From: UBA9732 sp963621975
GTDB lineage: Bacteria > Spirochaetota > Spirochaetia > Sphaerochaetales > Sphaerochaetaceae
Direction: 5' to 3'
Assembly: GCA_963621975.1 (NCBI GenBank)
Contig: CAVFGI010000006.1
Location: 1-64,000 of the forward strand
Length of the DNA stretch: 64,000 nucleotides
The position numbers and the translations under genes are program-made. Shown piece by piece: positions 1 to 8,016 of this stretch (positions are counted from its first letter, which is position 1; the number at the start of each line of letters is the position of its first letter). The notes beneath the pieces were generated by a model, which worked only from the letters and a program-made list of their open reading frames with translations, had not been told where the DNA came from and ran no database searches.

Positions 1-2008
1 CAACATGATCCATGAAAGCAGAAACTGGGAGGCTGTCTCCATCCATCTTATCAACAGGCTCAAGAATTGACTGAACCATCTTGACGAGTTCTGGCTTGCC
101 TTCAAGCTTTGTGGTCTCTTTTTCGTCAACTGCATTTGCCCAATCAGCTGGAACCTCAACCTTCTTAAAGGCTGTTGCACCAAGGTCAATTGCTTTGTGG
201 TTCATATCAACAACGTCCTGTCCTTTCTTGAGGTAAGACTGTGTTGCCTTTTCCTTCATGTGAGCAATTGCCTCTTCCTGTGGCATAACCTTTGCTAATG
301 TGAAGAAAGCAGACTGGAGAATTGTGTTAGTTCTCTTTCCCATGCCAATTTGCTGTGCAAGGTCAATAGCGTCAATTGTGTAAAGCTGAATGTTGTTCTT
401 TGCAATATAGCGCTTGGAAGCTGCATCCATGTGGTGGTTAAGCTCTTCAAGGTTCCACTGACAGTTGATCATGTAAACACCGTTTGGTTTGACGTCTTGG
501 ACCATCTTAAAGCCCTTTGTGACGTAACTTGGGTTATGACATGCAACAAAGTCTGCCTTGTTAATGTAGTAAGGAGACTTAATTGGGTTCTTTCCAAAGC
601 GCAAGTGGCTGATTGTTACACCACCAGTCTTCTTTGAGTCGTACTGGAAATATGCCTGAACAAACTTATTTGTGTAGTCTCCAATAATTTTAATGGAGTT
701 TTTATTTGCACCAACGGTTCCGTCTCCACCAAGACCCCAGAATTTGCATTCAATAGTTCCGGCAGCTGCTGTGTTAGGACAATCTTTGTCTTCTTCAAGG
801 CTAAGATGAGTAACATCATCAACAATACCAATTGTAAACATGTGTTTTGGATTGTCTTTACTAAGTTCTTTGTAGATTGCAAAAACAGATGCTGGAGGGG
901 TATCCTTTGAACCAAGACCATAGCGTCCACCAATAATCTTAACATCATTAAGACCTGCGTTTGCAAAGGCTGTAACAACGTCCAAGTAAAGTGGTTCACC
1001 CTGTGCGCCAGGCTCTTTTGTTCTGTCGAGAACAGCAACTTTCTTGGCTGTTTTTGGAAGGGCAGCAATAAGTCTGTCAGCAGCAAAAGGTCTGTAAAGT
1101 CTAACTTTGATAAGACCAACCTTTTCTCCATGGGCGTTGAGATAGTCAATTACTTCTTCTGCAACGTCACAGATTGAACCCATAGCAATGATTACACGAT
1201 CTGCATCTGGTGCGCCGTAGTAATTAAAGAGCTTGTAGTCTGTTCCAATTTTAGCGTTGATCTTGTCCATGTAGGACTCAACAACTGCAGGAAGCTCGTC
1301 ATAGTACTTATTGCAAGCTTCTCTGTGTTGGAAGAAGATATCGCCATTCTCATGGCTTCCTCTCATGTGTGGGTGTTCTGGATTGAGTGCGTGTGCACGG
1401 AAAGCCTTGACTGCATCCATGTCGCACATGTCTTTGAGATCCTCATAATCCCATACTGCAATTTTCTGAATTTCGTGGCTTGTGCGGAAACCGTCAAAGA
1501 AGTTGATAAATGGAACCTTTCCAGTGAGAGCTGAAAGGTGAGCAACTGGTGCTAAGTCCATAACTTCCTGAACGTTGCCTTCGCAAAGCATTGCAAAACC
1601 TGTCTGGCGACAAGCCATGACATCACTATGGTCTCCAAAAATGTTAAGTGCATGTGTTGAAACCGTACGAGCACTTACGTGGAAAACACAAGGGAGCTGC
1701 TCTGCAGCAATTTTGTACATGTTTGGAATCATTAGAAGAAGACCCTGGGAAGCTGTGTAGGTGGTTGTGATAGCACCTGATCCCAAAGCTCCGTGGACAG
1801 CACCTGCTGCTCCAGCCTCGGACTGCATTTCAACAACTTTGACTTGTGTTCCAAAGATGTTTTTCAGTCCATTTGCACTCCACTGGTCTACTAGGTCAGC
1901 CATTGGGCTAGATGGAGTGATTGGATAAATGGCAGCAACTTCAGAGAAAGCATAACTAACGTGCGCAGCTGCGTTGTTGCCGTCCATGGATTTCATTTTT
2001 CTTGCCAT
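1..2008 (-). CDS. nifJ: Pyruvate:ferredoxin (flavodoxin) oxidoreductase, 5' part; gene runs off the left edge
   Basis: Oxidatively decarboxylates pyruvate to acetyl-CoA and CO2 and reduces ferredoxin or flavodoxin; cytoplasmic, typical of anaerobes. Translation of the complement from an ATG at 2008 (AAGGAGG ribosome site just upstream) gives about 669 continuous residues with no stop. It begins MARKMKSMDGN and shows the domain I motif YPITPSSPMAD and later GGRYGLGSKD of domain II, so this is the large single-chain form (about 1170-1200 residues in the family). The remaining Fe-S and thiamine-diphosphate part lies outside the window. A perfect 14-bp tandem repeat lies about 100 bp upstream. 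Family assignment is firm; the physiological electron acceptor cannot be seen. Confidence 0.95.
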   Translation of the reverse strand, partial: MARKMKSMDGNNAAAHVSYAFSEVAAIYPITPSSPMADLVDQWSANGLKNIFGTQVKVVEMQSEAGAAGAVHGALGSGAITTTYTASQGLLLMIPNMYKIAAEQLPCVFHVSARTVSTHALNIFGDHSDVMACRQTGFAMLCEGNVQEVMDLAPVAHLSALTGKVPFINFFDGFRTSHEIQKIAVWDYEDLKDMCDMDAVKAFRAHALNPEHPHMRGSHENGDIFFQHREACNKYYDELPAVVESYMDKINAKIGTDYKLFNYYGAPDADRVIIAMGSICDVAEEVIDYLNAHGEKVGLIKVRLYRPFAADRLIAALPKTAKKVAVLDRTKEPGAQGEPLYLDVVTAFANAGLNDVKIIGGRYGLGSKDTPPASVFAIYKELSKDNPKHMFTIGIVDDVTHLSLEEDKDCPNTAAAGTIECKFWGLGGDGTVGANKNSIKIIGDYTNKFVQAYFQYDSKKTGGVTISHLRFGKNPIKSPYYINKADFVACHNPSYVTKGFKMVQDVKPNGVYMINCQWNLEELNHHMDAASKRYIAKNNIQLYTIDAIDLAQQIGMGKRTNTILQSAFFTLAKVMPQEEAIAHMKEKATQSYLKKGQDVVDMNHKAIDLGATAFKKVEVPADWANAVDEKETTKLEGKPELVKMVQSILEPVDKMDGDSLPVSAFMDHV

Positions 2009-2105
2009 GAAAATCCTCCTTGATTTGATTTGCCTGCTCCAAGCAAGCATTTTAATATTCACCGTTTTTTTGTGGTTTCTTATGTGCAACCCAGCTCTAA
2101 CTAAC

Positions 2106-2133
2106 TAGGTCACGCAATTTAGGTCACGCAATT
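2106..2133. repeat. Perfect tandem duplication of a 14-bp unit upstream of nifJ
   Basis: TAGGTCACGCAATT occurs twice back to back (2106-2119, 2120-2133). On the nifJ-sense strand this is two copies of AATTGCGTGACCTA. It lies 98-125 bp upstream of the nifJ start, in the 225-bp gap between nifJ and the WYL regulator. A tandem site for a transcription factor is possible. The gap otherwise shows only AT-rich sequence with no clear promoter. Confidence 0.6.
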
Positions 2134-2233
2134 AAATAGAATATCCTTAAGCCAATAGATTTACAATAGTAATAAGTGAGTGTAGGTAAGTAAAAAGCAT
2201 CAAAATATGCAAAATTATCGGGTTAAAAATCTC

Positions 2234-3235
2234 TTACTCATGTATGTGATACATTGCCAAGATTCGGGATAAATAATTCACAAATCTAGTCCTAAAAGAA
2301 GCAGGTCCCAAAACCTCAACTGCGCTACCACACTGAATTATTCTAAGAATTAGTTCTATAGAATTTTCTGCGTCAAATTTGCACATCAAAGAGCCATCCT
2401 CTAGCTTTTTCATCTCAATATCTCCGTGTGACAACGTATCAAACGAATTTAGGGCACTTTTTTGTCTAACAAGAAGTTCAAGTGGGATAAGGTCAATAAC
2501 ATCATCCGTATCAGCAGGGTGGTCTGCTTTTCTAAAAGCCTTCAAGTTGTCTGGGATGGTGTAAGTCTCATTTAGAATTGTCACTTCTTTGATGTTTTTT
2601 ATATCTATTGTAACAATTTCCGACGTATGCCTAAGTCTTCCAGTGACTGTCATTGGATTGCGTCCATGTTCGCTTTCAACATATCCAATAAAGTACGGCG
2701 CAAGCTCCGTTTCTTCATCTGTAGGTACCTTTGTAGGGCTTTCAGGCATCATTTTGGGGCTGTGAATTATACGCACAATTTTGCCTGTAACCCATGCATC
2801 AATAAGCGTATCCAAGATAGTATTACTGTGAAAGAGAGCTTCTTTTTTTGAGGCTTCATTTTGAATTTCGTCTGCTAACTGCACAATATTTGCACTAATT
2901 TTGGGGGCGTAATTCTGCATTCCCACTGCAATTTTTCTTAAGCCCGATGCCAAATGCGGATTCGTGTACTCAGAGTTGGATAAAAGCAACTCAGCTCCCA
3001 TGTTTAGTGCAAGACTTTCATATATGCTTAAGGCCAAAGGCTCTTCTCCCTCTTTAGGAAGAATTTTCACCAAATTTTTGTCTTCGTAAATGTCGCTATA
3101 CTGCTTGAGTTCATCAATATATCTACCAATGGTGCTTCTGTGGACACCAAGCCTTCTTGCAATGTCTGATTTACGCAAGCCTTCCGGATGTCCTCTTAAA
3201 ATTAGTTCTAATTGAGCAACTCTTTCCCCTTTCAT
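2234..3235 (-). CDS. HTH/WYL-type transcriptional regulator
   Basis: Predicted DNA-binding regulator of 333 residues. The N-terminal 60 residues form a DeoR/HTH_11-like winged helix (LRKSDIARRLGVHRSTIGRY is the recognition region). The middle resembles a divergent WYL domain. The C-terminus (SIELILRIIQCGSAVEVLGP then FRTRFVNYLSRILAMY) matches the WCX extension of YafY-like regulators. An upstream in-frame ATG at 3352 would add a 39-residue cysteine/lysine-rich stretch unlike the family. The ATG at 3235 is preferred, with a weak GAGAGG upstream. It is transcribed divergently from the SlyX-like gene, and the region between holds TTGCAAC palindromes, suggesting autoregulation. Ligand and targets are unknown. 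Confidence 0.8.
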   Translation of the reverse strand: MKGERVAQLELILRGHPEGLRKSDIARRLGVHRSTIGRYIDELKQYSDIYEDKNLVKILPKEGEEPLALSIYESLALNMGAELLLSNSEYTNPHLASGLRKIAVGMQNYAPKISANIVQLADEIQNEASKKEALFHSNTILDTLIDAWVTGKIVRIIHSPKMMPESPTKVPTDEETELAPYFIGYVESEHGRNPMTVTGRLRHTSEIVTIDIKNIKEVTILNETYTIPDNLKAFRKADHPADTDDVIDLIPLELLVRQKSALNSFDTLSHGDIEMKKLEDGSLMCKFDAENSIELILRIIQCGSAVEVLGPASFRTRFVNYLSRILAMYHIHE

Positions 3236-3283
3236 ATAGTTTGATAGCCTCTCTTTTTTGTTCTTTTTTGTGATGCAAATTAT

Positions 3284-3316
3284 GTTGCAAAACTTATAAT
3301 TGCAACAACTTGCAAC
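3284..3316. promoter_or_regulatory. Putative operator: TTGCAAC palindrome plus a third half-site
   Basis: GTTGCAA (3284-3290), a 9-bp spacer, then TTGCAAC (3300-3306) form a perfect 7-bp-arm dyad. Another TTGCAAC follows at 3310-3316, exactly 10 bp on, and ATGCAAC lies at 3344-3350. The cluster sits in the divergent control region between the WYL regulator and the SlyX-like gene. Binding by the WYL regulator is inferred from position only. Confidence 0.55.
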
Positions 3317-3328
3317 ATTTAGTATAGT
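3300..3328 (+). promoter_or_regulatory. Sigma-70-type promoter for the SlyX-like gene
   Basis: TTGCAA (3300-3305), 17-bp spacer, TATAGT (3323-3328). The -35 hexamer lies inside the TTGCAAC palindrome, so a bound protein would block RNA polymerase. The predicted start point near 3335 gives a leader of about 35 nt. Confidence 0.5.
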
Positions 3329-3369
3329 TTGACTATGTGCAAAATGCAACAAAAAAGGATATGGAAAAT

Positions 3370-3561
3370 ATGGACAAAAGAATAGAAAAAGCTGAGATTA
3401 ACATAATGTATCTTCAAGAAACAGTTAAAGAATTAAACAACATTGTTACAGAGCAACAAATTCTTGTGAGTAAGCTAGAAAAACAGGTTGAGTTTCTTGC
3501 AAAACGTGTAGAAGAAATAGAGACAGAAGCTCGTCCAAATAGAAAACCACCACACTATTGA
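3370..3561 (+). CDS. SlyX-like small coiled-coil protein
   Basis: 63 residues from ATG 3370, which is 11 nt after an AAAGGA ribosome site. ATGs at 3337 and 3361 are in frame but less well placed. The protein is one continuous heptad-like helix (MDKRIEKAEINIMYLQETVK onward) and ends in PPHY, the terminal signature of the SlyX family, whose length it also matches. SlyX has no established biochemical role. Assignment rests on the length, coiled coil and C-terminus. Confidence 0.7.
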   Translation: MDKRIEKAEINIMYLQETVKELNNIVTEQQILVSKLEKQVEFLAKRVEEIETEARPNRKPPHY

Positions 3562-3855
3562 GGTCTTTGCAAAACCCAAGAATTTCAATATAGAGATTAA
3601 AATGTTACCTCTTTATGTATCCAAAGACTTCATTGCTTTCTTGAATTGAGAGGCAAACAGAATGGTACAGAAAGTTACAGAAAGAAGGTCTGCAATAGGT
3701 TCGCTTCCAAGAAAACTTCTGTCCACTGAATTTGTCATTGAGTTTTGGATGATGACAATTTACGAAATCGGGCTCTGAAAGACAAATAAAAACTATACAG
3801 AAAGGGTTTTTTCTGGTAGAGTAAAAACACTAAATATGTGTGGAGTATTTATCTT
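3562..3855. other. Non-coding gap before dnaE
   Basis: About 290 bp with no convincing gene. A 38-codon open frame (3662-3778, plus) lacks a ribosome site and a recognisable product. A short inverted repeat, CAGAAA (3798-3803) and TTTCTG (3810-3815), lies just upstream of dnaE and could be part of its control region. Confidence 0.5.
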
Positions 3856-6800
3856 ATGACAGAATTTGTACATCTTCATAACCATACGGATTATTCCTTA
3901 CTAGATGGCGCCGCCTCAACTGTGAAATATATTGCAAAAGCTAAGGAATTGGGGATAAAGGCTTTAGCTATTACAGATCATGGAAACATGTTTGGAGTGA
4001 TGGATTTCTACACACTTTGCAAAAAAGAAGGCATTCAACCCATTCCCGGTTGTGAGTTCTATATTAGTCCTGATGGCTTGGAAATAAAGGAGCCTGGCAC
4101 AAAAAGATATCACCTTATTTTGTTGGCTATGTCAGACAAGGGTTACCACAACCTTATGGAGTTGTGCAGTATTGGATATCTTGATGGTTTTTATATGAAA
4201 CCTAGGATTGATAGAAAGGTGCTACAGAAACATAACGAAGGGTTGATTTGTCTTTCTGCATGTCTTGCAGGAGAAATTCCTCAGAAACTTTTATCGGCGG
4301 ATGAAGAAGGTGCATATGAAACTGCTAGATGGTACAAGGAAGTCTTTGGGGATAGATATTACATTGAGATACAAAACCACTTCATTCCTGAAGAGATTCA
4401 AGTTCTTCCCAAGTTGGCACAATTAGCAAAAGACCTTGATATTCCGTTGGTTGCAACCAATGATATTCACTACATTGAAAAGTCTGATGCAAATGCGCAC
4501 GATATCCTATTATGCATAGGAACAGGTAAAAAAAAGGCCGATACTGACAGAATGCGCTTTCAAACGCAAGAATTTTACATGAAAAGTGGCGATGAAATGG
4601 CAGAGCTGTTCTCTAATTATCCAGAGGCTATAGCAAATACTGTTAAGATTGCACAGCGGTGTAATTTTGATATTGTTTTTCCAGGTCCAATGCTTCCAAC
4701 CGTTAGCGTGCCATCGGAATATAAAGACACAAAAGAATATATTCAGGCACTGTCGTGGCAAGGACTTGAAAGACGCTATCCAGGCTATAAAGATAGGCCA
4801 GACCAAAAAAAAGTTCTTGAAGAAAGATTAAATTATGAGCTCAGTGTTATTCTAAAAATGGATTTTGATGGATACTTCCTTATTGTGCGGGATTATATCT
4901 ACTGGGCAAAGACCCATGGAATTCCAGTTGGCGCTGGACGTGGTTCTGGAGCCGGTTCGCTGGTTGCTTACTGTATTGATATTACAAACGTTGACCCAAT
5001 ATCGCATGATCTTCTTTTTGAAAGATTTTTAAATCCTGCCAGAGTTTCTCTTCCTGATTTTGATGTTGATTTCTGTTACGAAGGAAGACAAGCAGTTATA
5101 GACTATGTAACAGATCATTATGGGGTGGACAGGGTAGGTCAAATAGCAACTTTTGGAACTCTTAAAGCAAAAGCGGTTGTCAAGGATGTTGCTAGGGTCT
5201 TAGATATTCCTTTTGATGAATCAAATAGGATTACAAAGTTCATTTTAGACACTCTACCGGATGAAGCTAAGGAACAGCATGTTAGCTCTCTCCTGCAGTG
5301 GTCATTAATGGTCACACCCGAATTACAAGAAGTAAGAGATAGAGGTGGAGTCTATGAAGAACTCTTTGACGTTTCATTAAGGTTGGAAAATCTTGCAAGA
5401 CATGTTTCAACACATGCCTGTGGTGTTGTAATTGGCAAAACGGCTCTTAAAAATTACGTTCCGCTATACCGAGATAATAGCACCGGAGCTATTTCAACGC
5501 AGTATACAATGACATACCTTGAGCAGTGCGGATTAGTAAAAATGGACTTTTTGGGGTTAAAAACACTTACTTTACTGCGCAATACAGAACGTCTTATAAG
5601 AAAGAAGGATCCCAATTTTGATTTGGAACAAATTCCAGATGGAGATCCAGATACTTTTGCAATGCTTTCTAAGGGAGATAGCATGATGGTTTTCCAGTTA
5701 GAAAGTCCGGGAATGCAAAAGAATCTTAGATTGCTTGAGCCCACTAGATTTGATGAATTGGACGCCATGGTTTCTCTTTATAGACCAGGGCCAATGCAGT
5801 ATATTCCTCAGTATATTGAATCAAAGCAGGGCAGAAAGCCAATAGTCTATCCTGATCCAGACTTGGAAGATCTCTTAAAACCCACATATGGCGTAATTGT
5901 TTACCAAGAGCAGGTTATGCGTGTTGCACAAATTATCGCAGGGTTTACTCTTGCAGAAGCCGATATCCTACGAAAAATCATGGGCAAGAAGAAAAAAAAG
6001 GAGATGCCCGAACAGCGAGAGAAATTTATCAAAGGTGCAGTTGCCATGGGCAGAGATGAGCAACATGCTGCCAATATCTTCACCATGCTTGAGCCTTTTG
6101 CCAGTTACGGTTTTAACAAGAGTCACAGTGTGTGTTATACCGTTTTAGCATACAGAACTGCTTATCTCAAATGTCACTACAAGCCCGAATTTATGGCAGC
6201 TAACCTAACCAACGAAATAGGCTCTGGCGATAAGTACAAACAATACCTAGATTACGTTAAAAGCATTGGTATCAAAATACTTCCTCCAAGTATCAATGAT
6301 TCAGATATGTATTTTACAGTCGTCAACGGTGAACTGATTTATGGTCTTGCAGGCATCAAGGGCGTTGGTGCTAGCACAGTTCAGGCCATTCTAGATGAAC
6401 GACAAGCAAATGGCCCATATACCGATTTTCTTGATTTCCTCAAGCGCAGTAATCAGAAGGTTCTTAACTCTGGAGTACTAGAAGGTCTTATAAATTCTGG
6501 AACCTTTGATTCAATGGGATACAACAGACCAACACTGCTAGCAAACTATGAGGCAGCCATTAAATCTGTAAAAGAAGACAAAGAAGCAAAAGAATTTGGC
6601 CAGAATTTTCTCTTTGGAGCGGAAGATGAGGGTATGTCTAGTTATGAAATGAAAATAGAGCCAGACTACGATTTCCTGCAAAAACTTGAAATCGAGAAAG
6701 AATATCTAGGTTTCTACGTCTCTGGACATCCATTAGACAAATATAAAGTAGTTTGGGAAAACTGTGTTAGATTAGATCTTTCAAAACCGGAACGCATAAG

Positions 6801-7329
6801 AGAATTGGCAAAATATGACTTTGTGGGAATGATTATTGAGTCTAAAGAAATACTAACAAAGGCCGGCAATAAAATGGGGCATATTGTTATTGAAGATTAT
6901 AATGGGCGTCTTGATGTTACTATTTATCAGCAAGAATGGGCGTTGTGTTCTTCTGTAATGACCAAGGGTAAAATTATCGGGGTTCAAGGCATATTTAAAA
7001 CCTACAATGACAGGCTTAGTTTTAGTGCAAAGAAGGTCTATGGAGACCCTTCCCAGATGAAGCCTTCTAAACCTAGTAGGGTATACGTGGAAATAGATCA
7101 GAGCTCAAGTGGAAGAGATGCAATTAAAGAGATTAGGGCAGCTGTTTCCAAGCACAGAGGAACGGCAGAACTTGTTCTAGTTGCATATCCTAGTCTAGAT
7201 GACGACGGTAAAGTGATAGGACATCCAAGAAAAGTTATTGCAGATTCCAGATTTAATGTTGACGCTACACAAGAACTTTTTGCATCTTTAAAGGAGTGTG
7301 AGAGCGTTATTGACGTCTACTCTGAATAA
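3856..7329 (+). CDS. dnaE: DNA polymerase III alpha subunit
   Basis: Replicative polymerase subunit of 1157 residues. The N-terminal PHP domain begins HLHNHTDYSLLDGA (residues 6-19). The polymerase active site PDFDVDF lies at residues 400-406 and supplies two metal-binding aspartates. A helix-hairpin-helix segment (AGIKGVGAST) and a C-terminal OB fold (FVGMIIESKEIL onward) follow. Length and order match DnaE1 rather than PolC, and there is no inserted exonuclease or intein. The start is set by GGAG at 3842-3845, 10 nt before ATG 3856; an ATG at 3838 would add six residues but lacks a site. It is the first gene of a close set with yggT and recG. Confidence 0.97.
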   Translation: MTEFVHLHNHTDYSLLDGAASTVKYIAKAKELGIKALAITDHGNMFGVMDFYTLCKKEGIQPIPGCEFYISPDGLEIKEPGTKRYHLILLAMSDKGYHNLMELCSIGYLDGFYMKPRIDRKVLQKHNEGLICLSACLAGEIPQKLLSADEEGAYETARWYKEVFGDRYYIEIQNHFIPEEIQVLPKLAQLAKDLDIPLVATNDIHYIEKSDANAHDILLCIGTGKKKADTDRMRFQTQEFYMKSGDEMAELFSNYPEAIANTVKIAQRCNFDIVFPGPMLPTVSVPSEYKDTKEYIQALSWQGLERRYPGYKDRPDQKKVLEERLNYELSVILKMDFDGYFLIVRDYIYWAKTHGIPVGAGRGSGAGSLVAYCIDITNVDPISHDLLFERFLNPARVSLPDFDVDFCYEGRQAVIDYVTDHYGVDRVGQIATFGTLKAKAVVKDVARVLDIPFDESNRITKFILDTLPDEAKEQHVSSLLQWSLMVTPELQEVRDRGGVYEELFDVSLRLENLARHVSTHACGVVIGKTALKNYVPLYRDNSTGAISTQYTMTYLEQCGLVKMDFLGLKTLTLLRNTERLIRKKDPNFDLEQIPDGDPDTFAMLSKGDSMMVFQLESPGMQKNLRLLEPTRFDELDAMVSLYRPGPMQYIPQYIESKQGRKPIVYPDPDLEDLLKPTYGVIVYQEQVMRVAQIIAGFTLAEADILRKIMGKKKKKEMPEQREKFIKGAVAMGRDEQHAANIFTMLEPFASYGFNKSHSVCYTVLAYRTAYLKCHYKPEFMAANLTNEIGSGDKYKQYLDYVKSIGIKILPPSINDSDMYFTVVNGELIYGLAGIKGVGASTVQAILDERQANGPYTDFLDFLKRSNQKVLNSGVLEGLINSGTFDSMGYNRPTLLANYEAAIKSVKEDKEAKEFGQNFLFGAEDEGMSSYEMKIEPDYDFLQKLEIEKEYLGFYVSGHPLDKYKVVWENCVRLDLSKPERIRELAKYDFVGMIIESKEILTKAGNKMGHIVIEDYNGRLDVTIYQQEWALCSSVMTKGKIIGVQGIFKTYNDRLSFSAKKVYGDPSQMKPSKPSRVYVEIDQSSSGRDAIKEIRAAVSKHRGTAELVLVAYPSLDDDGKVIGHPRKVIADSRFNVDATQELFASLKECESVIDVYSE

Positions 7330-7350
7330 AATTGTATTTGGAGCATAAAG

Positions 7351-7998
7351 ATGGAAGTTGTAAGAAAAGTTTCTTCTGTTTTAGCCAGCCTTATTGGCAT
7401 CTACTCTCTTTTGATTGTAATTAGGATTATTTTCTCGTGGATAGATAACATTCAGAGAGCAAACGCTTGGAGAAATGGCTATAATATTCAAGGACAGAAT
7501 TCAACGATCTCTAGTATTTCCAATGTTCTTGGCCGTTTAACAGACCCATATTTAAACATTTTTAAGGGCATAACCAGTTTACGAAGATCTCACATTGATT
7601 TTACTCCTCTTGTGGCTATCATAGTTCTGAATTTGTTTCAATCTATTTTTAACACAGTGGCCATTTCAGGAAGAATAACTATAGGAGTAATTCTTGCACT
7701 CATTGTTAAGCTTTCATGGGAATCTTTTTTTGCTTATATTTTGTTCTTTTTGCTTGTTCTTTTGATTGTCAGGTATTTTATTGGACGAAGCAATTCAATG
7801 AATGCTCAAAATTGGCTCAATGCCATTGATCCAATAATCAATGCTCCAGTTCAGCGTGTTTATAAGATTTTTTTCGCAAAGAAGGGCGAATCAGACGATC
7901 AAAAGATTGTTTTAGTCTCTTTTGTCTTTTATCTTGTAATATATGTTGGTTTGAGGTTTGCAGTATCTTGGTTAGTATCGTTCTTGGCCAGTTTGTAA
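7351..7998 (+). CDS. YggT-family integral membrane protein
   Basis: 215 residues with about four to five membrane segments and two YggT-like halves. The first half carries the family pattern YSLLIVIRIIFSWID, then LTDPYLNIFKGI and DFTPLVAIIVL. The second repeats the pattern more loosely (NAIDPIINAPVQRVYKIFF). Bacterial YggT proteins are single or tandem, are linked to cell-division or osmotic phenotypes in some species, and have no settled function. It lies 21 bp after dnaE with GGAG 7 nt before the ATG, and 18 bp before recG. Confidence 0.8.
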   Translation: MEVVRKVSSVLASLIGIYSLLIVIRIIFSWIDNIQRANAWRNGYNIQGQNSTISSISNVLGRLTDPYLNIFKGITSLRRSHIDFTPLVAIIVLNLFQSIFNTVAISGRITIGVILALIVKLSWESFFAYILFFLLVLLIVRYFIGRSNSMNAQNWLNAIDPIINAPVQRVYKIFFAKKGESDDQKIVLVSFVFYLVIYVGLRFAVSWLVSFLASL

Positions 7999-8016
7999 GA
8001 AAAGACGGAGGGAGTT

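Noticed and set aside
3662..3778. 38-codon open frame in the gap before dnaE
   Set aside because: No ribosome site, no recognisable product, and such a length is expected by chance.
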